A DNA stretch of 64,000 nt from Bacteroidota bacterium (GCA_947469885.1 CANIQT010000007.1:1-64000), one strand, 5' to 3'; shown: positions 17,204 through 27,409, numbered from the stretch's first letter. Notes: generated by a model from the letters alone, not told the origin. Program-made: numbers and translations.

Positions 17204-19264
17204 ATGAAGAAGCAAAAAAGTATTTTAATTAATCGTGAGTTAAGCTGGTTGTCGTTTAACGACCGTGTGTTGCAGGAAGCACAAGATGCAAGAGTGCCCC
17301 TGATTGAACGGCTGAAATTTCTAGGAATATTTTCGAACAATAGGGACGAGTTTTTTCGAGTGCGTGTGGCTACTCTTACCCGTGTGGTAAAACATCAGAA
17401 AAAAGCAGAAGAGCTGATGGGCGAAAATCCGGAGAGGCTGTTGAGTGTCATCCAAAAAACAGTGATTGAGCAGCAAATAAAGTTTGAACACATTTATCAG
17501 ACCTTGCGCAAAGAACTGGAACAAAACAATATTTTTATTGTCAACGAAAAACAATTGACCCGCGAACAAGGAGTGTTTACAAAAACATTTTTCAGAGATA
17601 AAGTGTTGCCTTCCATTTTTCCCATCATGTTGGACACTACTTCTAAGTTCCCTTATCTGAAAGACAAATCGGGGTATCTGATAATTAAGTTGGGAAGAAA
17701 TGAAAAAGCAAAAAAAAGTAAGTATGCGCTCATAGAAGTGCCTACTGATGTGCTTTCGCGCTTTGTGGTGTTGCCCAAAGACAAAGAAAAAAGTTATATT
17801 GTTTTGCTGGATGATGTAATAAGATATTGTTTGGAAGATGTGTTCACCAATTTTGAACACGATTACATACAAGCCTATAACATAAAGCTGACAAGGGATG
17901 CAGAGATAGACATGGACAATGATTTATCGAAATCGTTTGTAGAAAAAATAACAAAAGGACTGAAAGACCGGAAAAAGGGTCAACCGGTGAGATTGGTGTA
18001 CGACAGCGAAATTGCTCCTGATGTACTTCAGTATATTATGAAGAAAATAAAACTCGGCAAAGAAGAAAATCCGATTCCAGGAGGCAGGTATCACAACTTT
18101 AAAGACTTTATTAATTTTCCCAATGTGGGCGCACACGAACTGAGTTACAAAAAAACTCCACCACTCAAACACCCTGATTTTAAAGACCAAACTAGCCTTC
18201 TGAAAATTATTAAAAAGAAAGATGTGCTGTTAACATATCCCTACCAGTCGTTCGACCATCTGATTGATTTGCTTCGCGAGGCTTCTATCGACCCGAAAGT
18301 ACTGAGTATAAAAATTACCTTGTACCGGGTGGCAGAAAATTCGAACATTGTGAAAGCATTGATTAATGCATTGAAGAACGGGAAAACGGTGTTAGCTGTA
18401 ATCGAACTTCAGGCACGGTTTGACGAAGAAGCCAATATTTATTGGGCAAACAAGCTAACAGAAGAAGGAGCAAAAGTGATTTACGGAGTGCCCAATTTAA
18501 AAGTGCATACCAAATTATTTTTGATAACCAGGAAAGAAGGAGGAACAATAAATCACTATGCCCATGTGGGGACAGGAAACTTTAATGGTGTTACTGCCCG
18601 TATCTATACCGACCACAGTTTGCTTACCTGCGACAAAAGAATAACCGATGAAGCAGATAAATTATTTCAATTTTATACCGATAATCTAAAGATTGGAACG
18701 TATAAGCATTTGCTTGTTTCTCCCTTCACCATGCGCAAACAAGTGTATCAGCTTATCAACAAAGAAATTCAGAATGCACGAAAAAATATTCCAGCTTCTA
18801 TCACTTTAAAATTAAATAACTTGGTGGATATTGAAGTGATAAAAAAACTATACGAAGCAAGTATGGAAGGGGTGAAAATAAAATTAATAATCCGTGGTAT
18901 TTGCTCGCTGGTGGCTGGTGTTAAAGGATTAAGTGATAATATTGAAGCCATAAGTATAGTGGACAAATTTTTGGAACACAGCCGTGTGTTCATATTTTAT
19001 AATGGGGGAGATGAAAAATACTTTTTATCTTCGGCAGATTGGATGGCTCGTAATTTCGACCATCGGTCGGAAGTAGCAGTGCCGGTGTATGATAAAAATA
19101 TTCAGCAACAATTGAAAAAAATAATAGATACCCAATTGGCAGATAATACCAAAGCAAGAGTGTTGGGAAGTTTGCAAAACAATGAATACCGAAAAACAGG
19201 AAACCCAAATAAGATGCGGGCGCAAGAAGAAATTTATAATTCATTTAAACTAAAAAAGAATTAA
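17204..19264 (+). CDS. ppk1: Polyphosphate kinase 1
   Basis: 686 residues, normal length for PPK1. The N-terminal domain begins INRELSWLSFNDRVLQEA. The head domain follows, and then two phospholipase-D-like C-terminal domains with the catalytic histidine segments LKVHTKLFLI and ADWMARNFDHRSE. The enzyme polymerises the gamma-phosphate of ATP into inorganic polyphosphate, reversibly, at the inner face of the membrane. The next gene, ppx, is 6 bp downstream and encodes the degrading enzyme, so synthesis and hydrolysis are co-transcribed. Confidence 0.95.
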   Translation: MKKQKSILINRELSWLSFNDRVLQEAQDARVPLIERLKFLGIFSNNRDEFFRVRVATLTRVVKHQKKAEELMGENPERLLSVIQKTVIEQQIKFEHIYQTLRKELEQNNIFIVNEKQLTREQGVFTKTFFRDKVLPSIFPIMLDTTSKFPYLKDKSGYLIIKLGRNEKAKKSKYALIEVPTDVLSRFVVLPKDKEKSYIVLLDDVIRYCLEDVFTNFEHDYIQAYNIKLTRDAEIDMDNDLSKSFVEKITKGLKDRKKGQPVRLVYDSEIAPDVLQYIMKKIKLGKEENPIPGGRYHNFKDFINFPNVGAHELSYKKTPPLKHPDFKDQTSLLKIIKKKDVLLTYPYQSFDHLIDLLREASIDPKVLSIKITLYRVAENSNIVKALINALKNGKTVLAVIELQARFDEEANIYWANKLTEEGAKVIYGVPNLKVHTKLFLITRKEGGTINHYAHVGTGNFNGVTARIYTDHSLLTCDKRITDEADKLFQFYTDNLKIGTYKHLLVSPFTMRKQVYQLINKEIQNARKNIPASITLKLNNLVDIEVIKKLYEASMEGVKIKLIIRGICSLVAGVKGLSDNIEAISIVDKFLEHSRVFIFYNGGDEKYFLSSADWMARNFDHRSEVAVPVYDKNIQQQLKKIIDTQLADNTKARVLGSLQNNEYRKTGNPNKMRAQEEIYNSFKLKKN

Positions 19265-19270
19265 CCGCAT

Positions 19271-20173
19271 TTGAAATTTGCAGCAATTGATATAGGCTCC
19301 AATGCAGTGAGGTTGCTATTTTGCAACGTGTATGACGAGGATGGAGTGATTACCTATAAAAAAGCAGAACTCATCCGTGTGCCCATCCGATTGGGAGAAG
19401 ATTCGTTTCTCAACGGAAAAATTTCATCTCAAAAAGAAGAAAAATTAATTACTGCTATGAAAGCTTTTAAACATCTGATAGATGTTTATGATGCTGTGGA
19501 TTACCGTGCCTGCGCTACTTCTGCCATGCGTGATGCCGAAAACCGTTACGACATTGTGGACAGGGTGAGAAAAGAAGCAGGTATAAAAATTGAAATAATA
19601 GATGGAAAAACCGAAGCGGATATTATTTTTTCGAACCACATTGAAGAGCATCTGGATAAAAGCAATAACTACCTGTACATTGATATTGGCGGGGGAAGTA
19701 CAGAGATTACCCTGTTCTCTAAAAACAAAGCAATCGTTTCGCAATCGTTTAATATCGGTACCATCCGTATGTTGCACAATCAGATTGATAAAGAGTTTTG
19801 GGGCTATTTTAAAAACTGGATAGTGGAAATTACAAAAGGATACAAGCCACTGATGGCAATTGGTTCGGGAGGCAACATCAATAAACTATTTAAAATGTCG
19901 GGCAGAAGATTGGATAAACCGATTGCAACAGCCAAACTTAAAAATCTCTACGAAGTGCTCGAATCTTATACTTACGAAGAGCGAGTGCATACACTTGGCT
20001 TGAACCCTGACCGGGCAGATGTTATAATTCCTGCTTCCAAAATATTACTCACTGTTTTGAAAAAAGCAGAAATAGAAAAAATTATTATTCCCCAAATTGG
20101 TTTGTCGGATGGCATCGTTCATCAGTTGTACGAAAAACACAAGGAAAATAAAAATGCAGTGAAAGTAGATTAG
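19271..20173 (+). CDS. ppx: Exopolyphosphatase Ppx/GppA family
   Basis: 300 residues of the sugar kinase/Hsp70/actin fold. The phosphate-1 motif AAIDIGSNAVRLL is at the N-terminus and the phosphate-2 motif YIDIGGGSTEITLF in the middle. The glycine-rich AIGSGGNINKLF follows. It has the short form without the C-terminal HD-like domain found in E. coli Ppx (about 510 residues). Family members release phosphate from polyphosphate or pppGpp. It starts at a TTG 6 bp after the ppk1 stop, so it is almost certainly translated from the same message. Confidence 0.88.
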   Translation: MKFAAIDIGSNAVRLLFCNVYDEDGVITYKKAELIRVPIRLGEDSFLNGKISSQKEEKLITAMKAFKHLIDVYDAVDYRACATSAMRDAENRYDIVDRVRKEAGIKIEIIDGKTEADIIFSNHIEEHLDKSNNYLYIDIGGGSTEITLFSKNKAIVSQSFNIGTIRMLHNQIDKEFWGYFKNWIVEITKGYKPLMAIGSGGNINKLFKMSGRRLDKPIATAKLKNLYEVLESYTYEERVHTLGLNPDRADVIIPASKILLTVLKKAEIEKIIIPQIGLSDGIVHQLYEKHKENKNAVKVD

Positions 20174-20256
20174 TCATTTCTTTTTTTTCCTTTTTTCACC
20201 CTTCTTTATTTTAATTTCCATACTGCTATCTAATCCTTCAATCAAAATAAATTCCT

Positions 20257-20264
20257 TAGTTTTG
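20257..20264 (+). promoter_or_regulatory. TAnnTTTG promoter element of panD
   Basis: TAGTTTTG, 8 bp upstream of the panD ATG, giving a very short leader. Confidence 0.5.
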
Positions 20265-20272
20265 CAGTCATT

Positions 20273-20623
20273 ATGAATATAGAAGTTTTAAAATCGAAAA
20301 TACACAGGGTTACTGTTACACAGGCTGACCTGGATTATATAGGAAGTGTTACCATTGACGAAGATTTAATGGATGCCGCCAATTTAATTGAAAACGAAAA
20401 AGTGGATGTATTTAATTACAACAATGGCGAGCGGCTTTCTACTTATGTAATTAAAGGAGAGCGAGGTTCAGGAGTAATTTGCCTGAACGGACCAGCATCA
20501 TTAAAAGTGAGCATAGGACATCAGATAATAATTGTGTCGTATGCTTCCATGAGTTTTGAAGAAGCAAAAAAATTCCAGCCTAGTGTCGTCTTCCCCGACT
20601 CTCTTACCAACAAGCTTAGATAA
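20273..20623 (+). CDS. panD: Aspartate 1-decarboxylase proenzyme
   Basis: 116 residues. The self-cleavage site Y22-I23-G24-S25 matches the family, in which Ser25 becomes the pyruvoyl cofactor. [17 protein letters not shown] and GPASLKV are also family blocks. The enzyme makes beta-alanine from aspartate for pantothenate and coenzyme A synthesis, in the cytosol as a tetramer. The next gene starts 4 bp after its stop, an operon arrangement, although that membrane protein has no evident link to pantothenate. Confidence 0.93.
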   Translation: MNIEVLKSKIHRVTVTQADLDYIGSVTIDEDLMDAANLIENEKVDVFNYNNGERLSTYVIKGERGSGVICLNGPASLKVSIGHQIIIVSYASMSFEEAKKFQPSVVFPDSLTNKLR

Positions 20624-20626
20624 GTT

Positions 20627-21649
20627 TTGAAAAAGAAAGCACTCAACGTTTTAAAAATTCTGTTCTTTTTAGGATTAGGACTCACGTTGGCATGGATGGC
20701 TTTGCCTAAAACAGAAAAGGAAAGGAGTGATATCATTACTTCTATAGAAAAGGCAAATTATTTATGGTTACTGCTTTCAGTCTTTATCAGTGGCATGAGT
20801 CATTACTTCAGAGCTGTACGTTGGAAATTATTATTGGAACCACTTCATCATAAACCAAAAACATCGAATACTTTTTTTGCAGTAATGGTGGGTTATTTAG
20901 CCAATTTTGCTATTCACCGTATTGGAGAAGTAACCCGTTGCGGATTGCTTAGTAAGTATGAAAATGTACCATTCACTGAAGGTTTTGGGTCGGTAATAGC
21001 CGAGCGAGCATTTGATATGGTATGTCTGATTATTATCTTTTTTCTAGTATTTTCTTTCGAGTTTGGAAAAATATCGGGTATTGCAAACGATTTAATTTTT
21101 ACAACGGTTACAAACAAATGGCATTCGTTAATGGAGCATCACACACTTTTAATTATTCTTGGAGTTATAGCATTAATGGCGGTTGCTGGATTTTTTTATT
21201 TCAGGAAAAAAATTCAAAACTTGCTTTCAGGAAAAATAAAAGGATTTATCGTTGGCATTTGGGAAGGATTAATAAGTATTAAAAATGTTAACAAACCATT
21301 ATTGTTTATTGTTTATACCATCCTTATATGGATTATGTACATACTTCAGGTTTACGTTTGTTTTTTTGCATTCCCCGAAACCTCAGGATTGTCTGTTACT
21401 GTGGCCATGGTAATTATGGTGTTTGGAAGTATTGGAATAATAGCTGTTCCGGGAGGCACGGGAGCTTATCAGATTATTGTTATTCAAATATTAACCACCG
21501 TTTATTTTATTTCCGAAACACCAGCAAAAGCATTTGCGTGGTCGGTTTGGGTATCGCAATTTATACTCATCGTTTCAGTAGGTTTTATTTCTTTAATTTT
21601 ATTAGGTGTGTTAAATAAAGAAAAGCAAGCACAAAAATCTGCCGTCTAA
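20627..21649 (+). CDS. Flippase-like membrane protein, lysylphosphatidylglycerol synthase TM family
   Basis: 340 residues with about eight hydrophobic segments. It has the characteristic block SHYFRAVRWKLLLEP near residues 46-60, then NFAIHRIGEVTRCGLL, ERAFDM, and PGGTGAYQ near the C-terminus. This is the integral membrane half of the MprF/UPF0104 superfamily without the soluble aminoacyl-transferase domain. Such proteins are thought to move lipids or lipid-linked molecules. Start at TTG 20627, 3 nt after the panD stop codon, so translation is probably coupled. Substrate unknown. Confidence 0.8.
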   Translation: MKKKALNVLKILFFLGLGLTLAWMALPKTEKERSDIITSIEKANYLWLLLSVFISGMSHYFRAVRWKLLLEPLHHKPKTSNTFFAVMVGYLANFAIHRIGEVTRCGLLSKYENVPFTEGFGSVIAERAFDMVCLIIIFFLVFSFEFGKISGIANDLIFTTVTNKWHSLMEHHTLLIILGVIALMAVAGFFYFRKKIQNLLSGKIKGFIVGIWEGLISIKNVNKPLLFIVYTILIWIMYILQVYVCFFAFPETSGLSVTVAMVIMVFGSIGIIAVPGGTGAYQIIVIQILTTVYFISETPAKAFAWSVWVSQFILIVSVGFISLILLGVLNKEKQAQKSAV

Positions 21650-21699
21650 ATTCTATCATTAAATATAAATAATCAATCTTAATTTCAAAACACTCCCAA

Positions 21700-22239
21700 A
21701 TGGTTCCTTACACACATAAATTACCAGCATTAGAAGTTCTTCAATCGAAAATACTAACGCAAGAAGAATTAATTAAACCCTTAATATTCTGGAGATTTAA
21801 AAGTCAGAAAATTGTTTTTACCAATGGCTGCTTCGATATTCTTCATCGCGGGCATATTGATTATCTTGCTAAAGCAAGTGACATGGGTGCTAAATTAATT
21901 GTTGGTGTAAACTCAGATGCTTCTGTAAAGCGTTTGGGAAAAGCCAATTCGCGCCCATTGCAGGATGAAGTAACACGTGCCATGATTATTGCCTCGTTAC
22001 ATTTTGTTAGTGCTGTGATTTTATTTGATGAAGATACTCCTTTAGAATTAATAAGTTTCGTTAAGCCGGAAGTACTTGTAAAAGGTGCTGATTACGATGC
22101 AAACGATACAAATCCGCAAAGCAAAAAATACATTGTTGGTTCTGATATTGTAAGAGCAAGCGGAGGAGAAGTGAGAACTCTAGAATATCTTGAAGGGTTT
22201 TCAACTACAAATATTGAACAAAAAATAAGTAAAAGTTAA
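21700..22239 (+). CDS. rfaE2: D-glycero-beta-D-manno-heptose 1-phosphate adenylyltransferase
   Basis: 179 residues, nucleotidyltransferase fold. The HxGH motif occurs in FTNGCFDILHRGHIDYL, and the ISSTxxR-like substrate region appears as VGSDIVRASGG. It activates heptose-1-phosphate with ATP to ADP-heptose for lipopolysaccharide core synthesis. It is the stand-alone C-terminal half of E. coli HldE; the kinase half is not in this window. Gene order panD-flippase-like-rfaE2-radA is on one strand with gaps of 3, 50 and 43 bp. Confidence 0.88.
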   Translation: MVPYTHKLPALEVLQSKILTQEELIKPLIFWRFKSQKIVFTNGCFDILHRGHIDYLAKASDMGAKLIVGVNSDASVKRLGKANSRPLQDEVTRAMIIASLHFVSAVILFDEDTPLELISFVKPEVLVKGADYDANDTNPQSKKYIVGSDIVRASGGEVRTLEYLEGFSTTNIEQKISKS

Positions 22240-22282
22240 GTAATTTTACTTTCATTCTTCAATAGGTTTTCTTTAAAAAAAA

Positions 22283-23656
22283 ATGGCAAAAACAAGAACT
22301 ACATTTTTCTGTCAAAACTGCGGAGCACAATCGGGCAAATGGATTGGTAAATGTCCCTCTTGCAACGAATGGAATACGTATGTGGAAGAAGTTGTTTCGA
22401 AGGGGGAAGATGCAAAAACTCCAGGCATAGCAAGTACAAGCACCCAACGTGCTGCAAAGCCACAATTGATAACTGAAATAAGTTTATCGGAGCACAATCG
22501 CATTTCTGTTTATGATAAAGAACTTTCGAGAGTATTGGGTGGTGGCTTGGTTCCGGGGTCGTTAATATTATTTGGTGGCGAACCAGGTATCGGTAAATCT
22601 ACATTGATGTTGCAAGTGGCTGTAAACATGAAGAACCTGAAGGTGCTTTATGTATCAGGTGAAGAAAGCGAACAGCAGATACGAATGCGAGCCGAGCGTA
22701 TAGGGATGAATAATGCTCAATGTTATATTTTAACTGAAACATCTACTCAGAACATATTCAAACAAATAGAACTTCTTGAACCTAATTTATTAATCATAGA
22801 TTCTATTCAGACGTTACATTCTGCTCATATCGAATCTTCTCCTGGTAGTGTTTCACAAATTAGAGAATGTACTTCCGAATTGATGCGGTATGCAAAGGAA
22901 AGCGGTACAGCAGTTTTTCTGATTGGTCACATCACAAAAGATGGAAGCCTTGCTGGACCAAAAGTATTGGAGCACATGGTGGATACTGTATTGCAATTTG
23001 AAGGAGACAGAAATCATGTGTATCGTTTGTTGCGCACCACCAAAAATCGTTTTGGATCTACTAACGAATTAGGCATTTATGAAATGCAGGGAAGTGGATT
23101 ACGCGAAGTAAGTAATCCGTCAGAAATATTAATTACAGCGAGAGAAGAATTAGTGAGCGGTGTTGCTATTGCTGCAACAATGGAGGGCTTACGACCGATG
23201 TTAATAGAAACACAGGCATTGGTAAGCACTGCTGCTTATGGTACTCCGCAACGTTCTTCCACAGGATTCGATTTAAGAAGACTGGCAATGTTATTGGCTG
23301 TATTAGAAAAGCGTTGTGGTTTTCGTTTAGGGATAAAAGATGTTTTCTTAAATATTGCTGGTGGAATAAAAGTGGAAGACCCTGGAATTGATTTAGCTTT
23401 AGTTTGTGCTGTACTGTCTAGTAACGAAGATATGCCTATATCTCCAAAAACTTGTTTTGCGGGCGAAGTTGGTTTGAGTGGAGAGATAAGGCCAGTAAAT
23501 AGAATTGACCAGCGAATATCAGAAGCAGAAAAACTCGGCTTCGAGCATATTTTTATTTCCAAATATAACAAGAAGGGCCTTGACCTAAAAAGCTATTCGA
23601 TTAAAATAACTATGGTTGGAAAAATAGAAGAAGTATTTAGTTTGTTGTTTGGATAA
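22283..23656 (+). CDS. radA: DNA repair protein RadA (Sms)
   Basis: 457 residues, usual length. A C4 zinc finger is formed by C10, C13, C24 and C27. The RecA-like ATPase has Walker A GGEPGIGKST at 98-107, Walker B LLIIDS, and the RadA-specific KNRFG motif. The C-terminal Lon-protease-like domain (LNIAGGIKVEDPGIDLAL) lacks protease function in this family. RadA is a DNA-B-like helicase that extends D-loops during recombination. It is convergent with tsaB, the two stop codons being 2 bp apart. Confidence 0.95.
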   Translation: MAKTRTTFFCQNCGAQSGKWIGKCPSCNEWNTYVEEVVSKGEDAKTPGIASTSTQRAAKPQLITEISLSEHNRISVYDKELSRVLGGGLVPGSLILFGGEPGIGKSTLMLQVAVNMKNLKVLYVSGEESEQQIRMRAERIGMNNAQCYILTETSTQNIFKQIELLEPNLLIIDSIQTLHSAHIESSPGSVSQIRECTSELMRYAKESGTAVFLIGHITKDGSLAGPKVLEHMVDTVLQFEGDRNHVYRLLRTTKNRFGSTNELGIYEMQGSGLREVSNPSEILITAREELVSGVAIAATMEGLRPMLIETQALVSTAAYGTPQRSSTGFDLRRLAMLLAVLEKRCGFRLGIKDVFLNIAGGIKVEDPGIDLALVCAVLSSNEDMPISPKTCFAGEVGLSGEIRPVNRIDQRISEAEKLGFEHIFISKYNKKGLDLKSYSIKITMVGKIEEVFSLLFG

Positions 23657-23658
23657 AA

Positions 23659-24357
23659 TTATTTCTCCCCCTTTTTCTTCCCAATCATAAAGTCTTTCAG
23701 ATAAAATGGCTCGAAGTAAGCCACATCCTCAAACAGATTGTTGTTAAATGCCTTTTCTGAAAGAGTAATCATGTTTTTTGCAGAAGGAAAAATATCAGCA
23801 ATATAAAACATTTCCTTGCCCCGAATAATTTTTGCACACTTAGCAGCACCATCGCCAAAGTAATAAACAACCTTCCCTTTCAAAAAATAAGAAAACGAAT
23901 CTTCTTCAACAATAAAAGCTAATGTTGGCACCGCACAAATATTATCTTTATCGTATATAGCACAATACACTTCCATTCTTCGTGCGTCAAGCATGGGGCA
24001 ATAGAGGGATTGTTCATAGTTGTTGCTTGTTTGAAGATTGGATGAAACAGAAAGTGCCATGTGTTGCAACGTATCAATAGCAATCAATGGTTTGTTCAAC
24101 GAATAACATAAACCTTTGGCTGTGCTCACTCCAATTCGCAAACCAGTGTAAGAGCCGGGACCTTTGCTTACCGCTATTGCTTCAACATCAGTAAGTTTAA
24201 GATTTGCCTGTTTGAAAACATGTTCAATAAATAGTGTTAGATTTTCGGCATGGGAATAATCGCCATTAATTTCTTTGAGTGCTATTAACTTACCATCTTT
24301 TGCAAGGCAAACACTGCAAACGGTGGTTGCTGTTTCAATATTAAGAATGAGTGCCAT
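23659..24357 (-). CDS. tsaB: tRNA threonylcarbamoyladenosine biosynthesis protein TsaB
   Basis: 232 residues of the ASKHA fold. The N-terminus LILNIETATTVCSVCL is followed by the diagnostic VSKGPGSYTGLRIGVSTAKGL. TsaB is the non-catalytic partner of TsaD in making t6A37 in ANN-decoding tRNAs. It follows the periplasmic adaptor gene by 3 bp and so may ride on the efflux transcript, though it has no functional tie to it. Confidence 0.93.
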   Translation of the reverse strand: MALILNIETATTVCSVCLAKDGKLIALKEINGDYSHAENLTLFIEHVFKQANLKLTDVEAIAVSKGPGSYTGLRIGVSTAKGLCYSLNKPLIAIDTLQHMALSVSSNLQTSNNYEQSLYCPMLDARRMEVYCAIYDKDNICAVPTLAFIVEEDSFSYFLKGKVVYYFGDGAAKCAKIIRGKEMFYIADIFPSAKNMITLSEKAFNNNLFEDVAYFEPFYLKDFMIGKKKGEK

Positions 24358-24360
24358 TCT

Positions 24361-25737
24361 TTACTTTTTCTGAACAGTAAACAATTCCGTTTTCTCCACT
24401 TTTTTTACTTCACTTCCTTCTTTCAACACCCTTGATACTGCACCATACGGACCAGAAATTATTTCATCTCCTTCTTTCAATCCTTCTTTTATTTCAATAT
24501 AATTATTGTCCTGAATTCCTGCTTTTACTTTTATCATTTTTGCTTTCCCATCTAGAAATACAAATACACACTCTTCCACTTTTATCACATCCTTAACTTC
24601 ATCTTTACTTTTATTTTTCTCGTCTTTTATTACTATTCCGTCAGGACCGTTTTCTTCTTTGTTATCCATATTCTTTTCGTTCTTTTTTAATGCACTACTA
24701 TCCGAACGAGTGGTTACTGCCTGAATTGGAACACTAAGCACGTTCCTTGCCTTCTTGGTTTGCACATCCACTGTAGCACTCATTCCGGGACGGAACGGAG
24801 CATTTGTTTTTTCTGCATTAAACAAATCCATATACGACTCTTGCAAAATCCGAATCTTCACTGTAAAGTTAGTTACCTGTTCAGCGGTTACTCCTGTTGT
24901 GTTTGCGGAGTTTGCTATTTCCGTAACTATGCCTTTAAACTTTCTATCCATATACGCATCCACTTCAATCAAGGAGGTATCGCCATTGTGAACACGAACT
25001 ATATCATTTTCGTTTACATCCACATTCACCTCCATTTCGTTTAGATTTGCTAACCGCATTATTTCTGTTCCTTCCATTTGTGCAGTACCAACCACTCGCT
25101 CTCCTTTTTCTTTATTTAGCTTGGAAACAGTACCGTTTACGGGCGAATAAATATTTGTTTTGGCAAGATTATCGTTTGCTTCTTTCAACGATGCCTCTGT
25201 ACTTTTTACATTAAAATCGGAAGCATCCACATTATCCATTGCTCCTTTTACATCTGCTTTTGCGCCTTCGTAAGCCGCTTTGGCAGCGTCAAAATCGGAT
25301 TGAGAAATTGCTTTTTGTTCAAACAATTTTCGGTTGCGCTCGTATGTTGCTTCAATATTGGCAGTAGAAGCTTTTACCTGTTCTGCTCTTGCTTTCGAGT
25401 TGGCAAGATTTGCTTTTGCTCCATTCAATGTTGCCTGCATACGATTCAAATTCGATTCGTAAATCAACGGATTTATTTTACACAACAAATCTCCTTTCTT
25501 TACTTGGTCGCCTTCTTTAACATAAAGTTCCACTATCTCGCCCGACACATCCGAACTTATTTTTACTTCTACTTCGGGCTGAATTTTTCCGTTGGCAGAA
25601 ACAGTTTCGATAATACTTCTTCGCTGAACTTTTTCGGTAGTTACAGGCATTGCCTTACTGCCCGAACAGTTTTTTAGCATTATTACTGCAACAAGTACAG
25701 CTACTCCGGAAAGTATTATAAGAATTATTTTTTTCAT
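24361..25737 (-). CDS. Periplasmic adaptor of a tripartite efflux pump (MacA/HlyD type)
   Basis: 458 residues. An N-terminal membrane anchor (4-25) is followed by a lipoyl/barrel-sandwich half (VSGEIVELYVKEGDQVKKGD). An alpha-hairpin with heptads lies at about 95-190, then the second lipoyl half (NIYSPVNGTVSKLNKEKGERV) and a beta-barrel. A charged insert of about 40 residues (rich in Lys, Asp, Glu, Asn, around 345-385) interrupts the membrane-proximal region and is unusual for the family. It pairs with the TolC-type gene one base upstream. No inner-membrane pump gene is adjacent; the MacB-type genes of the window are 34 kb away. Confidence 0.85.
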   Translation of the reverse strand: MKKIILIILSGVAVLVAVIMLKNCSGSKAMPVTTEKVQRRSIIETVSANGKIQPEVEVKISSDVSGEIVELYVKEGDQVKKGDLLCKINPLIYESNLNRMQATLNGAKANLANSKARAEQVKASTANIEATYERNRKLFEQKAISQSDFDAAKAAYEGAKADVKGAMDNVDASDFNVKSTEASLKEANDNLAKTNIYSPVNGTVSKLNKEKGERVVGTAQMEGTEIMRLANLNEMEVNVDVNENDIVRVHNGDTSLIEVDAYMDRKFKGIVTEIANSANTTGVTAEQVTNFTVKIRILQESYMDLFNAEKTNAPFRPGMSATVDVQTKKARNVLSVPIQAVTTRSDSSALKKNEKNMDNKEENGPDGIVIKDEKNKSKDEVKDVIKVEECVFVFLDGKAKMIKVKAGIQDNNYIEIKEGLKEGDEIISGPYGAVSRVLKEGSEVKKVEKTELFTVQKK

Positions 25738-25738
25738 T

Positions 25739-27184
25739 TTAAAATTTCAACGGTTTACCCTGATAAAAATCAAGCACTTTTGTTTTAAATACAAACTCAT
25801 ATTTTGCCTGCAACAATTGACTTTGTGTAGCAGTCAATTTATTTTTTGCTGTATTGTAATCGGTAGTGTTTACCATGCCTACATTAAATTTTTGCTCGGT
25901 GTATTTAAATGATTCTTCCATTGCCACCAATGCCTTTTGAGTAGAAGCATATTTTTTTAATGCTCCATTTGCATCGGCATACGCCTGCTGAATGTTTTTT
26001 TGTATGGTTAATTTGGTTGATTCTACAGTAAGTTCGGCACTTTGTTTTTGAATTTTTGCCCTATCAATAGTTGATTTGGTTTGAAAACGATTGAAGATGG
26101 GAATGGTTAGAAAAAATCCAAACGACTTGTTCACGTTATCTTTATACTGGTCCGCAAATGGTATTTTTTCGTAACTCGGACTTGAAAAATAAGGAGAATA
26201 AACATAACCGCCACTCGAAGTAGTATCTCCATTCAATGCGTAACCTTGGAATTGAGGTGGAGAGGAAACCCTTTCACTTGCGCCTGAATAACCTGTTCCG
26301 TAAGATGCACTGAACGATAACTTAGGACTTAAGCCTCCCCAAGCCACATCCACCGCCTTATCAGCACTCAATACTTTTGTGTCTGCACTTTTTATTTCGG
26401 GCAAATTACTTACGGCCGAATTATAAATTTGCGTTGGTGTGGTAGTAAGCAGTGCTTCGGTTGCCACTGTTAGTTCGGGTTTTACAATAGTAAATCCTTC
26501 TGCTGATTTCATATTCAATAATTGCGCAAGCGTTAAATACGAAATATCTAAATTATTTTGTGCATTGGTAACGTTCAGTTCTTCAGTTGCCATTTGCGCC
26601 TGTATGTCGAGCAAAGTACCTTTGGCAGCCGCCCCAGCATCCACTAATTTTTGAGTTCTATCCACCTGCCCACCTGTTATTCCCATTTGGTTAGTCGCAT
26701 TTTCCAATGCTTCTATGTTATATAATATTTGCAAATAAGCACTGGCAATGCTTAACGAAATATCGTTTTTCATTTTGTCCACATCGTATTTGCTTGCCTC
26801 ATAATTAAATTTATTTTCTTTTATCGAATTGATGTTTTGCAAACCGCTGAACAAGGTAATATCGCTGCTGAGCGAAAGGTTTTGAGAAAGTACCTGTTGA
26901 GTGGCAAACTGGTTGGTGAAACGGTCGATAGTGCGCCCGTAGTTATAACTGTGAGATGCGTTGGCATTTAAATTAGGGAGTAAATTTACCTGGCTTTGGG
27001 TTAAATTTACTTTCGACAATTCAATGTTAAGTTCTGATTGTTTAATAGAGTTATTGTTTTTCAAAGCATAGTCAATGCATTGTTCCAGACTCCAGGCTTT
27101 GCCTGCTGCCGGTTCCTGCGCATTGGCAGAAAGTGTGAAAACAAAAAGTAATAGGATTAGGTGTTTTATTTTTTTCAAAAGCAT
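25739..27184 (-). CDS. TolC-family outer-membrane efflux protein
   Basis: 481 residues. A signal peptide (ending LSANAQ) precedes two OEP repeats of long helices and short beta segments: WSLEQCIDYALKNNNSIKQSELNIEL at the start of the first, and a second ending FKTKVLDFYQGKPL. A trimer of such proteins forms the outer-membrane channel of type I secretion or RND/MacB pumps. The adaptor gene follows immediately. Cargo is not predictable. Confidence 0.88.
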   Translation of the reverse strand: MLLKKIKHLILLLFVFTLSANAQEPAAGKAWSLEQCIDYALKNNNSIKQSELNIELSKVNLTQSQVNLLPNLNANASHSYNYGRTIDRFTNQFATQQVLSQNLSLSSDITLFSGLQNINSIKENKFNYEASKYDVDKMKNDISLSIASAYLQILYNIEALENATNQMGITGGQVDRTQKLVDAGAAAKGTLLDIQAQMATEELNVTNAQNNLDISYLTLAQLLNMKSAEGFTIVKPELTVATEALLTTTPTQIYNSAVSNLPEIKSADTKVLSADKAVDVAWGGLSPKLSFSASYGTGYSGASERVSSPPQFQGYALNGDTTSSGGYVYSPYFSSPSYEKIPFADQYKDNVNKSFGFFLTIPIFNRFQTKSTIDRAKIQKQSAELTVESTKLTIQKNIQQAYADANGALKKYASTQKALVAMEESFKYTEQKFNVGMVNTTDYNTAKNKLTATQSQLLQAKYEFVFKTKVLDFYQGKPLKF

Positions 27185-27344
27185 GGGCGCAAATTTAGAA
27201 ATAAATTTGGTTCGCCCTGCTATTAGTATAAGGGATAATAAATGTGCACTACATTATCAATTTTCTTTTATCAACTATCAATTAATTACCAGTTTTCTGT
27301 TCATCACATTTTTATTTCCATGTTTTAAAAGAAGGGGAAGTCAC

Positions 27345-27381
27345 AAAAAAATCCCGCCCTTTTTCAAGAACGGGATTTTTT
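27345..27381 (-). terminator. Hairpin terminator
   Basis: ATCCCG pairs with CGGGAT, flanked by A- and T-runs on both sides, so it can terminate in either direction. On the minus strand it follows the hypothetical gene ending at 27410. Confidence 0.75.
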
Positions 27382-27409
27382 ATTTTCGCTAGCGCGGAAG
27401 AATTTTATT